64,000 nt of DNA from Todiramphus chloris collaris (taxonomy: Eukaryota; Chordata; Aves; Coraciiformes; Alcedinidae): assembly GCA_025345505.1 (NCBI GenBank), contig JANVCC010000076.1:14283134-14347133 (forward strand). The letters are read 5' to 3'. Shown here piece by piece: positions 18,346 to 32,270 of the stretch. Numbering within the stretch: the first letter of the stretch is position 1; the number at the start of each line of letters is the position of its first letter. A program made the translations under genes and the position numbers. Below the pieces are notes generated by a model. The model was given only the letters and a program-made list of their open reading frames with translations, had not been told where the DNA came from and did no database searches.

Positions 18346-21300
18346 CTAGTGACAGTTGCTTAGGAAAGTTATTTTTCCTTTTCCCATAGAATTCAAGTAG
18401 TGTTGAAAGGGTAGCTCATGATTTGACTAAGCTGTACTTAAACCAGTATCTAGCCAAAGGCTTCAAATACATCCATGTCCCCCACTCACAACTGTCCTTC
18501 CCTTTATACTTCCTATCCCATTCTCTTATTTTATTTTGTTTTCCTTAGGATGGTACTATAACAATTGTGCCTGACCAGTGGCCTGCTTCAACTGTTGAAG
18601 AATTTAGACATGCACTTGAAAACATAACCATCCCCATTTCCAACTAAAGTCTGAAAAGATATTCCATTTTATGTGTGAACCAGTGCCATGGTTACCATAC
18701 TAGTGGGTCTGAGCATCAAGGAACAACTGCTCTGAGGGAAAATTGCATTTCCCTCATGCAGGTGTCGTACCCTGGTTAGAGACATTATGAGGAGGCAGCT
18801 GGGTAGACATTGGTGCTTGGATTCAGGTGTGCAGATTTATCCCCTTCACTCAGATGCGGAGGGACTTGCCAGCCCTCCTGTGTCTGTGACATGAACCCAC
18901 AGGGCAGACGGGGGACATGGACCCTCCTTTCTGCCCCAGGTGCTGCAGGCTAAGCTGGGGCAGGCTTCAGGCAGCTGCCCTCCACAGCAGCCTTCTGAGC
19001 TGCCTTGGCTGACACCCTTGGGGACAGCAAGGCATCCTGCACAGGGACAGCCCTCACAGCAGTCACTAGGAGTTACATATTTTGGGGGTTGCTTTTTTTC
19101 CCTGTGATAAGGTAATTTGAGAGATAAGGGGAACATATAGCAGCTCTGTTTCTCAGAGTTGTCAGAGGAGATAAACTGAAGTTTTCCTGTGGTTTTTCTC
19201 TGGCAGATGTGATCAATACAGTGTACAAACTCTAGTAAAAGGAGCAGCAGGAAATTATTCTTAAAAACTTTTGAGATTGACTCCACTATGCTATTTGCAC
19301 AAAAGGGAGATGATTCCTGCTTTGGGAAGATTCAAGCTCCCATGTCACTTTTATGTGCTACAGCTTGAGAAACAGATGTCCACTGAATGTCTCTACCCTC
19401 TCTGAACCAGCTGTGTATGCTCAGGCTCAAGTTCACAGAGCCAAATGCCTTTAGTCAGTAGCCTTCAGGGTCAAAAGCACAAGTCCCTGACACACCTAGC
19501 CATTGCTTGTCTGGACAGGCAGCCTGGCTACTTCTAGAAAATGCAAGCAACATCAAGGACCAGTAGGTTTGGACTAAGCATGAGGTCAAAGCAGCCATGA
19601 CAGAGCAATTAGATAATCAGCTTCTGAAATCAGTGGCTGTTATGTATGTGCAGCCCAGACATCATGGTGGTTGGCACGTAGCAGTGTTGATGTTGAGGGT
19701 CTGTTACCTGAACCAGTAGCTCCTTGCTCAAAATGTATTTGGGAAGAGCAGATGATCTGCATTCAGTCCCTCTCCACCCACTGCGGCTGTGAGAGGTGTC
19801 AGGCTGGGTGGAGTTGTCCTCCCAGTTGCATTTGTCCCATGGGTCACAGTGCAAAGCTTTCTGTGTTAGAGAGGGCTTATCACCACAGAAGCATTTAGAT
19901 GGTTATCATTTGATAAAAGCTTAATCAAGTTGGTATTTTAAGGGAGTTTGTTTTTATGGCCCTGGCCATCATGAAAACAAGCACAATTAAGAAATATAAA
20001 GCTTGAGGAAGAGTCAGGGGAAAAAAAAAAAGGCAAAACTGTTTTGATCAGTAGCTTAGGGAATGCTGCTCCTTGGGTCTAGTGTGGGATTTCTGGGAGT
20101 AAGGCAACTGCAATTACGTGCAGCAAATCAAACTACACATCTCCCCGAATGACAGCAACGTCCCATGCTAAATGACCTGGTCAGGCTTAAATACACGCAG
20201 TCCTGAGATACAAACTTTGTTTTGAAGTCCCTTCTCATATTAAAATTAAGTATGATTTTTTCCTTGCTCTAAGTCCTTCCACAGACCTACAAATGTGTGT
20301 GGCTCTTCACTCATCAGAAAAAAAATTGCTTCCCTGCAGTGATTACTCAATGGGGGTGGGGGTAAAGATTTCTTGGGGCAAGACTGCATAGCCTGAAAGG
20401 CCACTAGCTTCAGAGATAGAAATGTATAGTCCTGCTGCACTGTGTTGGTTTTCTCTCTCTAGCTATTACTAAATAGGGCTGGGTGCTTATTTTTGTAATT
20501 ATTTTATTTACTGGAAAGCAGATAATGATATTATTAATTTGAGCTCTATTTTGCAAAACTTTTTATTGGGGGAAAAAAAAGAAAACATTTGTAGAAACAG
20601 TTTCAAAATGTCTTTTTTGTTGTTCTATTTTGAAAGAAAAATAAATGGTTTTGGTTTTCCAGTCCTAGAAAAATATCTTCAGTTTGGTTTACACAAAATA
20701 TTTTCTCTCCTGTGTTTTCAAGTTCATTGGTCAAATACAAATAACAGGTTCTTTCATCTTTTCTCCATGAAGATGAAGAGTATCTGCCTGTCATTTTAGC
20801 TGAGGAATTTCCTTTGCATTTATAGAAACTGATGTCTGTCTTGTACCTGAAGGGTTACTGTATTGTTTATAACGAAAAACTCATTGTATTACAAAATAAT
20901 ATTTGTCTCTACAAAGACATTATTTAAAACATCATCTAGAGAAATCATCCCCAAGAAGCCAAAAGCATTTATCTAAATGATATCTAAAGAGAGTGTGTGT
21001 TTTTGGTGCAATCAAGGAGACATACATAAGGGCTGTGAAGCGTCATCTCTGTGGTTACAGCATTAAGGCCTTTGTTAAGTATGCAATGTGCTTTCATTTT
21101 CAGAAATTTTGGGATGTTAACACAGGCAGAAACATTGTGAATTAGAATTACCACTTTGTAGAATATGTTTGCAAGCATCACTCTAATAAGGCTGTGTGTC
21201 TTAAACGTGCTTTGTTAGAATATTTCGACAGTGTATCTGTGGTGTAAAGGAGAGTAAATATAAAGCCTATATTTTAGCTTAAAATTCATTAAAGATCATA

Positions 21301-24300
21301 TGATAAATAATGAGGTAAAAGCTTTATTTCTCTCATAAATTCTTCTAAAAGCTATTTATTTTAAATTCATTAAGCAGCTTAAATTGTTTTTATTTTACTC
21401 TATGTTGAGAGCAGTATCTGCAGATCAGAAATGAGAGTACAGAAATTATCTGCTGATGGTTAGATATTTGAGAGAGAGACTTGGAATCCTTCTCGGCTAT
21501 TGATTTTACATGAAAAAAAATTATTCAGACCCACTTCAGTACTAGAAAAAGAACACTTAGAAATATAAAGTAGACCATAAAATCTATAGACTATAAAAAA
21601 GAAAATCCATTGAATACTGAGAGTTAATTCTATATTGGAGGGTTCATTTATGAATAGATAACTGATAATGGAAAAAACCCCATTGCATTATGCTAAATTT
21701 AACTGACCTTTGACACATAGGGGACCAAGAGGCAAGGCACAGGAGGACCTCTGGTCACCTATGCAGAGCTCAGCTTTTGCTGGCTTCTCTCATGGCAGGA
21801 GCTACAGAATGTGTCAGGCTGTGATAGCACATTTTATTTAGCAGCTTTTCCTGTAACTGAGAGATACCTAACATTCCCTTTCTCTCCTATTAAAATCTGG
21901 ACTAGATGTTGTCCACAGTAGTGCCCCTGTTATGTACCTACTGACATCAGACAAGCCTTTCCTAAATGACTACTGCTTCCTAAGAACACACAGGTCTGTG
22001 TGCACATACATACTGAAGCACCCCTTAGTACTGCACATTGATGCTTTTTTGGTAAGGAGGAAGATAATTCAGGTGCTTGTTGTTAAATTCAGAAAAGCAG
22101 TATCACAAACCTAGTGTACAGGTATAATACACATACACCTATACATGGATGTCATGTGTATGTGTAATATATATACGCACCCTTTTTTGTGCATGTGGAA
22201 ATGTTTGAGTAATGGCAGGAGATATTAGTCACTACAACAGTGCTTTCCAGGACCATAGGTCTATTCAGACTTTGCAGAGACAGGATTAATGAAGAGTCAG
22301 AGTTTGACCTAGAAATGTGGTGTACAGCGGAATGCAAACAGGATGTCTTCAGGGATCAAACGAGTCTTGCAGAGTTTCTGAATGCTGTTGACTTTTACCT
22401 CCCTCTATCACATTAAGTCACAAAGGATCACCCTCTAGAAACTAAAGATTTATCAGTTTCATAACAGATACCAGTTCCTTTCAGATAGATCTAACAATTA
22501 GGCTTCTTATTTTCAATGGCTGGTTAACTCAGACAAGCTCCATCCACTTACTGCACTTCCACCTGCAGCTACTTTCATGCTATGCTACTGAATATTCCTT
22601 TGTTTCTGAATAGCAGTGAGTAGGGAAAAATGAACCAGAGAGTTCTTTCTCTTCCCTTCCTCTGCATCCAGTTGGGAGGGTCAAATAGGAAAGTCTGCCC
22701 CTCTGATTTGCTTTTCTTCCCCTCTGGGTAGGGAGGGGTAGTCTGGTGTGTGTTTGGGAAGAAAACATCAGGTGCCCATGAGGACCAAAACCCACAGCTG
22801 TTCAGAGCTGATAACCCAGGGACTAGTCTTTTCTATTTGAGGGGATTCTCAGTCAGCTACAGATTCAAGGTAGTCCTACAACTTTTCTTCAGAAGTCCTC
22901 AAAAATCACTAAAGAGCCCTTAAACTGAAAAATTGGTTTCACGTGAGCACATATTAAGTCAAGGCAAATTTTCTAACTACAGAAAACTGAGACTGAAACC
23001 AGACTCTGAAAGGTCCGTTCACACACATAACCCTGCTCATTCATCCCATGGGGCATGGGTCTTCTTTTCCAAGTTCAATCATGCTTTAATAACCTTTCAC
23101 CCGCTTCCTGGGTTACATAAAATGCTACACACTCTCCTTTGGCTCCAGAAAATTATTTTTATTTCCTTCACTTAAGGAGCTTGTGCATCTGCTATTCCCA
23201 GCAGTTTTCTAATCCCAATTATGCCACAGCTTTCCTGTTCCCAAGATTTCCCATTTCTAAGTGTTTTTTCTATCTGTCTTGCTCTGTGTTTGGGATTGCT
23301 CCTCCCCACCAATCAGGATCGTTTGCTCCTGGGGGGGGATCAACTTCCCTTCCCCTCACTGTGTCCACTTAATGAGTTATGCCTATTTTCAACATGGTGT
23401 ATAACAGCAGAAGCCATTAAAAACTTACATACTTCCTCTATTTTGGGTGTTTTAAGAAGGATATACTTGGAGGGATATGCAGTGTTCAATGTAGACACAC
23501 TGCAGCACAATATAAGATCACCTTAGCTATTGAAAAAGCTTTTTTTTTAGGAAAAAACATTGTTGTATTTTTTCATACTGTCCTAAAAAAAAAAAAAATC
23601 AAATCTCTAGACTATTTTGGGCTTCTAAAACAACTATGCAATAAACATAGCAATATTAAATATACCCATTTCATCACCTTTGAATTTTCATGTGTATGTA
23701 GAAGAAAACCACGATGTGTATCATATCTACATATATAACTAATAATCATTTCAGGAACCAAGCTGCAGGACTTTTTATTATAATGTAATGCAAATATGAA
23801 TTCAGCTGTAATGAGACGGGAAAGTAAGATGTTCAAAATGCAGACCTAGAACAAGTGGAAAGAGGAATAAATTCAGATTATTACTTATTTCTGCCACCCA
23901 GGCCCTTTATGAGACTGAGTAACATGCACGTTTCAGAGTTACCAGCAACTTAAAGCATCTGTGAGCACGCAGACCCTGTGGGATTCTGGTCACACAGAGG
24001 TTGCAAACTTGATGCTTTGGGAATCAACCAAGCAGGATCACTTGGTGGCTCATGTCACTTCCTCAGCAGCTCCTCCCACATCTCTGCCTACTCTAGTCTT
24101 GTGGAGAAAATGCAGCCCCAGACATTTGGCCCTTAAAAGCAGCTGTTGTATTATGTTAATCAGGATGCTTCAATCATGTTACTTTTCAGGCAACTTCATC
24201 CACCTGTGAGCCTGGCTTCCAGCAAACTGTTAAAAAATATTTCTTGAAGCTTCCATAAGCCTGGGATGATGTTTTGCTTAGCACAGTTTCTCATCTAACA

Positions 24301-27300
24301 GTTGTATTCTCTTTTGTTCCCTCCTTAGTCCACGATTAATCTCAGCCCTAATGATAATTCAGAACAAAACTGCAAAGCAGAGCACAGCTTTCTTCTGCCT
24401 TCTGCATCTCAGGTAATTCCGTATATTAAATCTTCTTCACCTTAATCTTCGCTCCACTCTGTTTCCTGGTGAAATGGCTGGGCTCCCATACACCCCACCC
24501 AATTTTGCCAGCATAGTGAGGTCTGCAAGGAGATAAATGTGAAGGAGGAGGGGCCAGGCACCACAAGATGTTCTGGTACCCTCTGTTGATGGATGTATCT
24601 CTCATATGTAGAGAGTATGTTCAGGCTTCCTTGTTCTGTAATCAAGTATAGCATCTGGGCTTCTCACACAGAAAAGACAGAGAAACACTTATTATTTTTG
24701 CTACTAAGCCATTTCTGTGTGTTTTGTTTTCTTTTATCTTACTTATAATTCAAAATTTTATATAGCTGTTCCATTTTTCAGGAGCATTGCACTTGTTACA
24801 CATTTTTATAGAGTGTGTTTCCTGGAGTAGTGGGTCACTTGTGGGGTTTTTTTGCACAAAACATTCCTTTTTCCGTCTATGAAAATCTGACTATTGAAAA
24901 AGTAGCGTGACATGATACAAAATTAGCTTTCTTCTTCTGGTATAAAGCAACTTTTTTTAAAATTTTCATTTGGTATCTACCTGTTAAAATGGTGGGTTTA
25001 GTTTTATTTACATATACATGTTCAGTAAATGAATATGTATTAGCCAAAAATATGAATTTAATGTGGCTTTGCTTTCTTAAATTAAGTCAATATAGGTATT
25101 TAATCCAAAATTAAAGTGTCTTTAATTAATTTTAATTGATTTCAACATCAAGTTAAAATATCACTGAATGCAAAATCACTTTAAATAACAAATGTCAGTG
25201 ATTTTAAGAGATATTTCAGGACTTTCAGAGATGTGTCTATGAGGAATTTTAGTGCAGAATTACAAAAGAGTCTGAATTCATGGAATGAGATGCTCTTCCA
25301 ACTGACTAGATGCACATCCAGAAGGCACAGTACAAGAACAGTGAAGTGAAGCCATACTCCCTGTTGCCAGTCCACTGAGCCTTCAGGTAGGACATTTGGC
25401 TGGAAAGCCTCACAACTCCCATCCAGACTGAGTACCTCGTTTTCCTCTGGTTGTAATCCGAGATACTGTAGCGTGGAGACTAAGACACAGATCTAACCTC
25501 AGTGTTTCACTCACACAGAAGTTCACCAGTAGCCTCCACACCGCTGTTTCACAGCCAGTAAAATACAGGCAATGGTGCTTTTTCCAATGAGCCCTTATGC
25601 TGTATGGATTAAATATAAATAAGTAAATCAAGTCTTTAGAAAACTGCTTTAGTAACACAGATAGATAGAAACTTAACCCGAGGGCTTGTGATTGCAAGCT
25701 GTGTCTCTCACATGTGCAGAGAGGTCAAGAATATTATGGGAACTAATAAATCACCAAAGTCTCTGTAGTATCAATTTACAGCCTGAGATTAATTCTGATA
25801 TTTTTAGTGTCAAAACTGAGGGTTGTTAGAGTTTGACAGCATAAGAAGGTAGATTCTTCCTTAATTATTATTACAACATGCTTGGATAATAACTTCCAAA
25901 AAAGTGCCCCAAATTTAGCATGACTAAATGTCATGATTTCTTGTATGTCTTGTTATCATTTCCATCATCACCTCACACAGGTTTCCAGCTGAGGAGGGAA
26001 TATCTGTCATCCATATTTGTGTAAAGCTCTAGAAATATTTAAACATTATAGTGGAAGATAGATCTTTCTTTGGGCGCCAACCAGAGTTCCTCCTGCAGTA
26101 GGCTCAGCCCTAAAGCTTTGTCACTGAGAGTGTAAAGCATAGTGTGGATTCAGGACTCTGGAAAAGCCACAAGCCATGTTTTTAATTAAAAGGACAATCC
26201 ATTAGAAGTGTGCTGACAAAGACTCCTATTGGAGAAGCTGCTGATGCCAGACAACTTCATTGCTGGTGTAGATTTAGAACAATTCCCTGCTGGGCTACTG
26301 ATATTTATGATGTTGCTTCAGCTAGAGAGCTGTATTGATCCAGGCTGAGTATGAAAAAACTAAATCGTCTTCCAACCTATGACAGTTATCAGAAAATAAA
26401 AGCCAAAGTGCAAAACAGGAAGGTGAGTTTTCACATGGAGCAGCTCTTTAAAATAGGTGAACTGAAATAGGAACAGAAAGGAACTCTTCTTCTGAAAGTC
26501 TTCCGGAGTTATTCCAGAATAGTTTCTGCAATTGAATGTTAATCCAACTGAACTTTCAGTTGGAGATAATACTTGATTCCTATTCCTAAGCAAGGTATTC
26601 ATTTCCAAGCAACATGTCTTCTCAGAATTCATATTAACTGAAAATAGTTCACTATGTGTAAAGACAGTTGGAACAAAGATCACTCCAGTTCAGTTCAAAG
26701 TCAGGTCAGCCTCCTAGTAAAGCCTGATGATTTTTGTTTTGACTCTATTGCATTAACAGGGAAGGTTATATTTTAAAACTGGATTCAGTCCTATGCAGCA
26801 TGGAGCTAAATTTTAAGTGTGGGCAGTCCATGCAACCCTTCCTTGAATGTTTTATGCATATTTCCAGCATGCTGTAATCAGCAGTTGAGCTCTGAAAAAC
26901 AGATACTAACTGAGCCTGCATCTCTGAGTTAATAGATGATGCACAATGTGATTCTAAGGCCTCTGCATGATGGGGTCCTGCTAATTTATAACATTTTTCA
27001 CTGTTAATTAAAGTGCTGGGAGATTGTTTCACTAATCCAGTTTACAGTACAGTCCCAGAACAGTCACATCAGCACAAGTGCAGAGGCATGAACTATGACA
27101 TAGGTGCAAAAATAGAAAGCAGGAACATCTTAAATCAACTTTTCTGTCAGAGATAATACAACTTGGAACTATGTCCTTATTTTTCTATCAGGTTTATTAT
27201 TTTTCAACTCCATAGTCTGGACCCTCATGTAACTACATTCCCCTTTCTGGAGAAGAATCTTCATTAATTACGTGTGTTATTGTTCTGTCTGAGCTTCAGA

Positions 27301-30300
27301 AAAAGATTATTTGAATAATCTGTAGAAATTGAATTGCAATTTAATAAAAAGTCAAGGGGCCTCTCAATGCTTCCCACTGTGTGATTAACATTCTGTGAGG
27401 AATGCCTTCATGCTTGTCATACTAAAAGCAAAGTTTAGACTTTCTCTCTTCCTTGTAAAACAATGGAAAGGGTAAACAAAGAAAATCAGTTATAAATGTT
27501 CCCTTAATAAGGATGAAGATGGTATATATCTGTCACTGGGAAAAACCCTGGCTTGATTCCCGAGGGACTGCCTCTCAACAGTTTTGGCTTAACAAAGGCG
27601 TTTGAGTAGGCTATTCTCAGTCAAATAAAGAGAGGTACTGGTGTCAGTGCACACTCTATGGAGGCTTGAAATCTCTGCAGCGTGCTTCCTAGCTTGGTCC
27701 AGATGCACTGATTGTCTAGGCACAGTGAAAGGACATATTTATTTGATCCAGGTTTTGGAGAAAGCTGTGGGTCTCTTCCCAGAATGGTGAATAGCAGAAC
27801 AGAGGATGGTAAGAATAACAGTTATTTAAATAACATGGAAACTGGTTTTCCTTTTGTTTCATTGTTACTGCTGAATTATTAATTGTAAGCTAGGGAAATA
27901 GATTTTATTTATACTAATGTAAACAAATAAACATATAAATTCTAGCAGTCTTAGTCCCTGCCAAGCAGATATGCTAATAGTGTGTATTTAAAAGCACATA
28001 ATCAAATAATTGATAAATATGGAATCATTGCTTGAATTCACAACAACCTTTAGGTAATTTGTGTCTGCTGAGTCCCTCAACAACAACAGAAATAGTTCTG
28101 TTGGGTCTACTGACCAAAGAGTAACTTCCAAGATCACAATAATTTGACCAGCTGAAGCTGGTGATTAGGATTACTAGTTGTGGTGGACATGGTTAAGCAT
28201 ATTTTGTGAAAGGTTTCAGAGAATCAAGGCCAAAATTGGCCTTGTCACCCTAGGATGAACATATTTAACCTCACTTAAACCATATAACCTTATAGCAAAT
28301 GTCATGTGTTGTGCTTGGTATTGTTCTAATCAACTCTTTTCTAATAAATTCTATGTGTTCAATTTCTTTTTTTGGAGTTCTTTGTTCCATTTTAACTGGA
28401 ACATCCCAATTGCTTTCCTGTATAAAATGGCTACAGCTACTGTTATCTAGGAATAGATATTTTATAGTGTCTTAATGAAAAGTGTAAGTAGGCCCAAGAT
28501 ATGTGTTTACAACAGAACCTATTAATTTCCACATGAGCTAAAGGTGCTCTGTGATTTGCAGGAGTGAGCCACTTAGAAAACAGAGCCCCAGGGTTAGTGA
28601 CTCTGTATCAGTGATAAGAAGGTTTTCTATTCTATTTTAAAACTGTTAAGTCCAGCCAGAACAAGTGCTAAATATTAATTTGTGAATGAGAAATGGAAAA
28701 ATAATGAGAAATCTTTGTTACAGACTGTAACATCAAACATTACCTCAAATGCAAATATGTCTCCCCAGTTTATTTTACTTCCATTATTTTCTTCAGATGA
28801 GGGAGGCAGAGTTTTAGCATCATATTAAGTATAAGTCCTCTTGAAAAGCACCAAATGGCATACAGTAAACAGAGGTAACCACTTGTCAGGGACAGCATAG
28901 GCATCAACAGTTCCTACATCTCATTGCTGATTTTGATATTGTGAGTTTTTTGGTCTGTGTGTTTTGGGGCTTTTTTTTTGGGCTTTTTTTTTTTTGGTTG
29001 GTTTTGTTGTTGTTGTAATTGTTTTTTGTTTTGATTTTTTTGGTTTCTCTTTCTCTTTTTTCTGTCTATCTAGATAGAGATCTTTCTATATAGAGAAAAG
29101 GGTATCTGAGATCCCTCAACCTCCTTGGTATACCCATGCAGATGGCAATCATGATGCTTACCTGCTTGGTGTAGGAATCCATACTTTGAAGACTACCTTG
29201 AGATCACCATCACTGGGTGGGATGCCAGATGCCGTTTCTTTGCAATGCTGTCAGCTTCAGCTGCTCTGCCTGCCTACCTATCCAGGGCTGCACACTACAT
29301 TGAAACAACTGCTTCTCCTCTATGTGGTAAAATATTGTGGGGTTGTTTTTTTGTTGTTGTTCATTTGTTTTCATTGTTTTTCTTGTTTTGGGTTTTTTTT
29401 CTGGTTATTTTTAACATAGACCAGTTCACTGATCTCATTTTCCATGTGGCCTCGGGGTGGAGGAGGGGCGGGGGATGGATGTGTCATGGCTTGGGAAGAA
29501 ACAGTCATGCCAAAACAAACAGCCTCTAAAAATCACAAATAGCCCATCAGTTGTGGCACTTATGTGGAACATGGAAGTTCAGACTCTTGTATAATCCCGA
29601 TTCTTCTTTAAGCACTTTCCTTCTTTACATATATGTAATGAAAACAGACATAATGTGGCCCTTAGATATAACAACAGTCATCTCAATACCCAGCTTAGAT
29701 ACCTTCAAAAGGTAACATGTATCACTGTCATATCTGTTTTTATTTGATTAGCTTGTTCTTCTAAATTTGATTACAAGCCTGAGGCTGGAAGAAAGCTGAA
29801 GAAATAAAAGCAAGCTCTACCCTTCTGTCACCTGCTAAGTCATTCAAGCAGTTAATCAGGACCCTCTATAAGAATGATTGAAATGATCTAGTGAATAAGT
29901 CATTTTGGTCAGGTTTATCATCTTTGCTTCATTGAGAAGATGGTTTCTGAGGCTATATGAGAAGGTCAGACTTCTTTTGACCTTAATAGTTGCCAGCTGG
30001 ATCAGGAGATTGGTAGAAATTCTAGGATACAGCTGTGGAGTTATGCGAGTACAAATTTAAAAAAAAAAAAACTGGATCATGACAAGAAAGTCATACATTT
30101 GTTAAAATCAGACCCAATAAGCTTACAGATACTATTACATAAATAAATCTCATTTTATTTTTAATGAATTATTTAAGAGATTAAAAAAAAAAAATCTTCC
30201 AATTCTTAAACAACTGGAAACGGGACAGTAATTATATGCCTATTTGGAATACTAAGAACTTGAAACATTGACGTTTGGCTCTTTTATCTTAAAAGTCCTA

Positions 30301-31839
30301 GAATGCAGATGAATAAGATGCTATTTGTGAGCCAATCTGCTAACTTGTAAATCTGCAATAACACACTTATTCCATTACATGCAACAGAACTCTATAAATA
30401 ATCAGGTAAAATTTACTTTTCCCTTTATGATATATCAGTGTCACTAATAGCAAGCTTTGCATTCTTGATTAGTGATTGTGTTGCTGCAATTAAGTTACTT
30501 CTGGTTCTTTAAAAATAACCTTGACTATTCCTCTTGTCTCAGAACTGCCTGGCAGAAATCATTCATAGGAGTAATGCATGTGTCACACAATACCTTGCAA
30601 TGTTATTGGATTAAGGACCAGTCATCAAGAAGAGTCCAAAAGCACTTTCCAAGATTAGTTTCTCAGGAAAAGTGCTTTCCCCAGAAAACCTGTGCAAATG
30701 AGTGTAATCCAACATCTTCTGAAAGTAATAGCAATCTTACCACAATATTATATAAAAAGCGAGGCAGAAAAGCTCTTTGGTAGAAAAACCTCTTAGGACA
30801 GCATGTAGCGCAGCAGTTGGATAGAAACAGGTTTATCCAACTTGACTTTTTTTTTTAACTAGTTCTATTTTTTAGTGTTATTAACAGTGCTGCAAAAGAG
30901 TTGAGTAGGTAAATTGACAGACTGTTTTTTTCACTGACTGCTATTCATACAACTCACATAATGCAATTTTACCACTGTGTGTTCCTTCTAACAAGGAGTG
31001 GGGATGGTATCTTGTTGGCTCATAGGGAACAGGCAACTCAACATGACCTCCAGATATTATGCTACTGAATATGTTGGTGCTGCAGCTATATCTTGAATAT
31101 TGTGTGCTGTTCTGGTTCCCCATTCTTACCAATCTCTTGAAATTATCTGTTAAAATGAGAAAAAGTACTGAAAGTTGTTGTTATGTATGTACTTATTTAC
31201 CTGTGCCCATTTGTTCATCTTAACAACTGAAAACTAGCAGTGATCTAAAGACATTGTATTTGACTTCATCTTTTCAGGAAGCCAAAATCTAGAATTGCTA
31301 GAAATAGATTTAAAACATCAAAGGAAATTCTCTCATGCAGTTCATAGATAAATTGAGACACCTTTTTATGCAAAGATGTTGCAAGGCAAAAACTGTGAAT
31401 GAGATTTAAGAGCAGTTCTAGCAAGGACATCAGCTATCTTGAATTCTTAATCTGACCCCAAACTGCAGTTTTTATATTTTTGTGACTTCCCCAGCAGAGG
31501 AAACTACTACCATGTATAACTTGATGAAAGCATACTCATATGTTTAGTGCTACTGGAATACATATACTATATTGTAACACAATTTATATCATCCAGATAT
31601 TGCTTCTAGTGTCTTAACATTTAAGGAAGACATTAAGAATGTAACCAACTAAAGTAGTAATTTTTTTCTATTTAGGCATCAAGCTGTCCAACGAAACAAA
31701 AACTTCAGTACCATTTAATATACATTTTTTGCTGCTACTTAGTCTTTCTTATCCATTCTGCTTGTACTTTAATCACTAATCTATTATGTTAAAAAAGAGT
31801 TCACTGGACAAAGACATCAATGCAGATACGCAGTGATGT
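18346..31839. other. Long gene-free stretch
   Basis: These 13.5 kb are AT-rich and hold no gene I recognise on either strand. The open frames are 60-150 codons and look random; the largest (18846-19286, minus) comes from a locally GC-richer patch. T-rich, GTTT-type low complexity occurs at about 28960-29050 and 29338-29412. A-runs occur at 23584-23597, 30058-30072 and 30184-30193. Short AT-rich blocks near 25000-25200 and 27850-28030 have the look of conserved non-coding DNA, but that cannot be judged without alignment. Confidence 0.5.
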
Positions 31840-32270
31840 TCCCCTTTCTCCTGTCCCAGTAGGACCTGGAGTTCTGCTCCAGGCTGAAGCAGTAAACCTG
31901 CTGTGCGAAGGGCTCTAAGACCCTGGTGCCATTACCTACCTGACATCACCCTTGGCTCCACAAGTGCCTTCCCCCCAGCAAGACTCTGTGGTGGGAGGAG
32001 GGCATGGCAGGGGCTCTCCTTGCCTGGGAAGGGTCCAGCCCCTGCTGCACCGGGGCTCCTGTACCAACTGCCTGCTTCAGGCTCTTCCCCACACACAGGG
32101 GCTGAGGACTGGTGCATTGTGACAAATTGTCTCCTTGGTTCTGTGAGCGTTCCTGGTGCTGGCCTGGCCCCAATCTCCACATCAGCAGCGTGGCAGCCCT
32201 AGGGAGGCAACCCCTGCAAGTGTCCTTGGAGACCTGACTCCAATTGAGGCCCACATCTGTTTCCATGGGT
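31840..32270. other. GC-rich, CpG-poor segment of unknown nature
   Basis: About 430 bases are clearly richer in G and C than the flanks, with open frames on both strands (99-106 codons) that overlap one another. CpG dinucleotides are few, which argues against a promoter island. It could be an unrecognised repeat or an exon of a non-coding transcript. I find no splice-bounded coding pattern. Confidence 0.35.
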
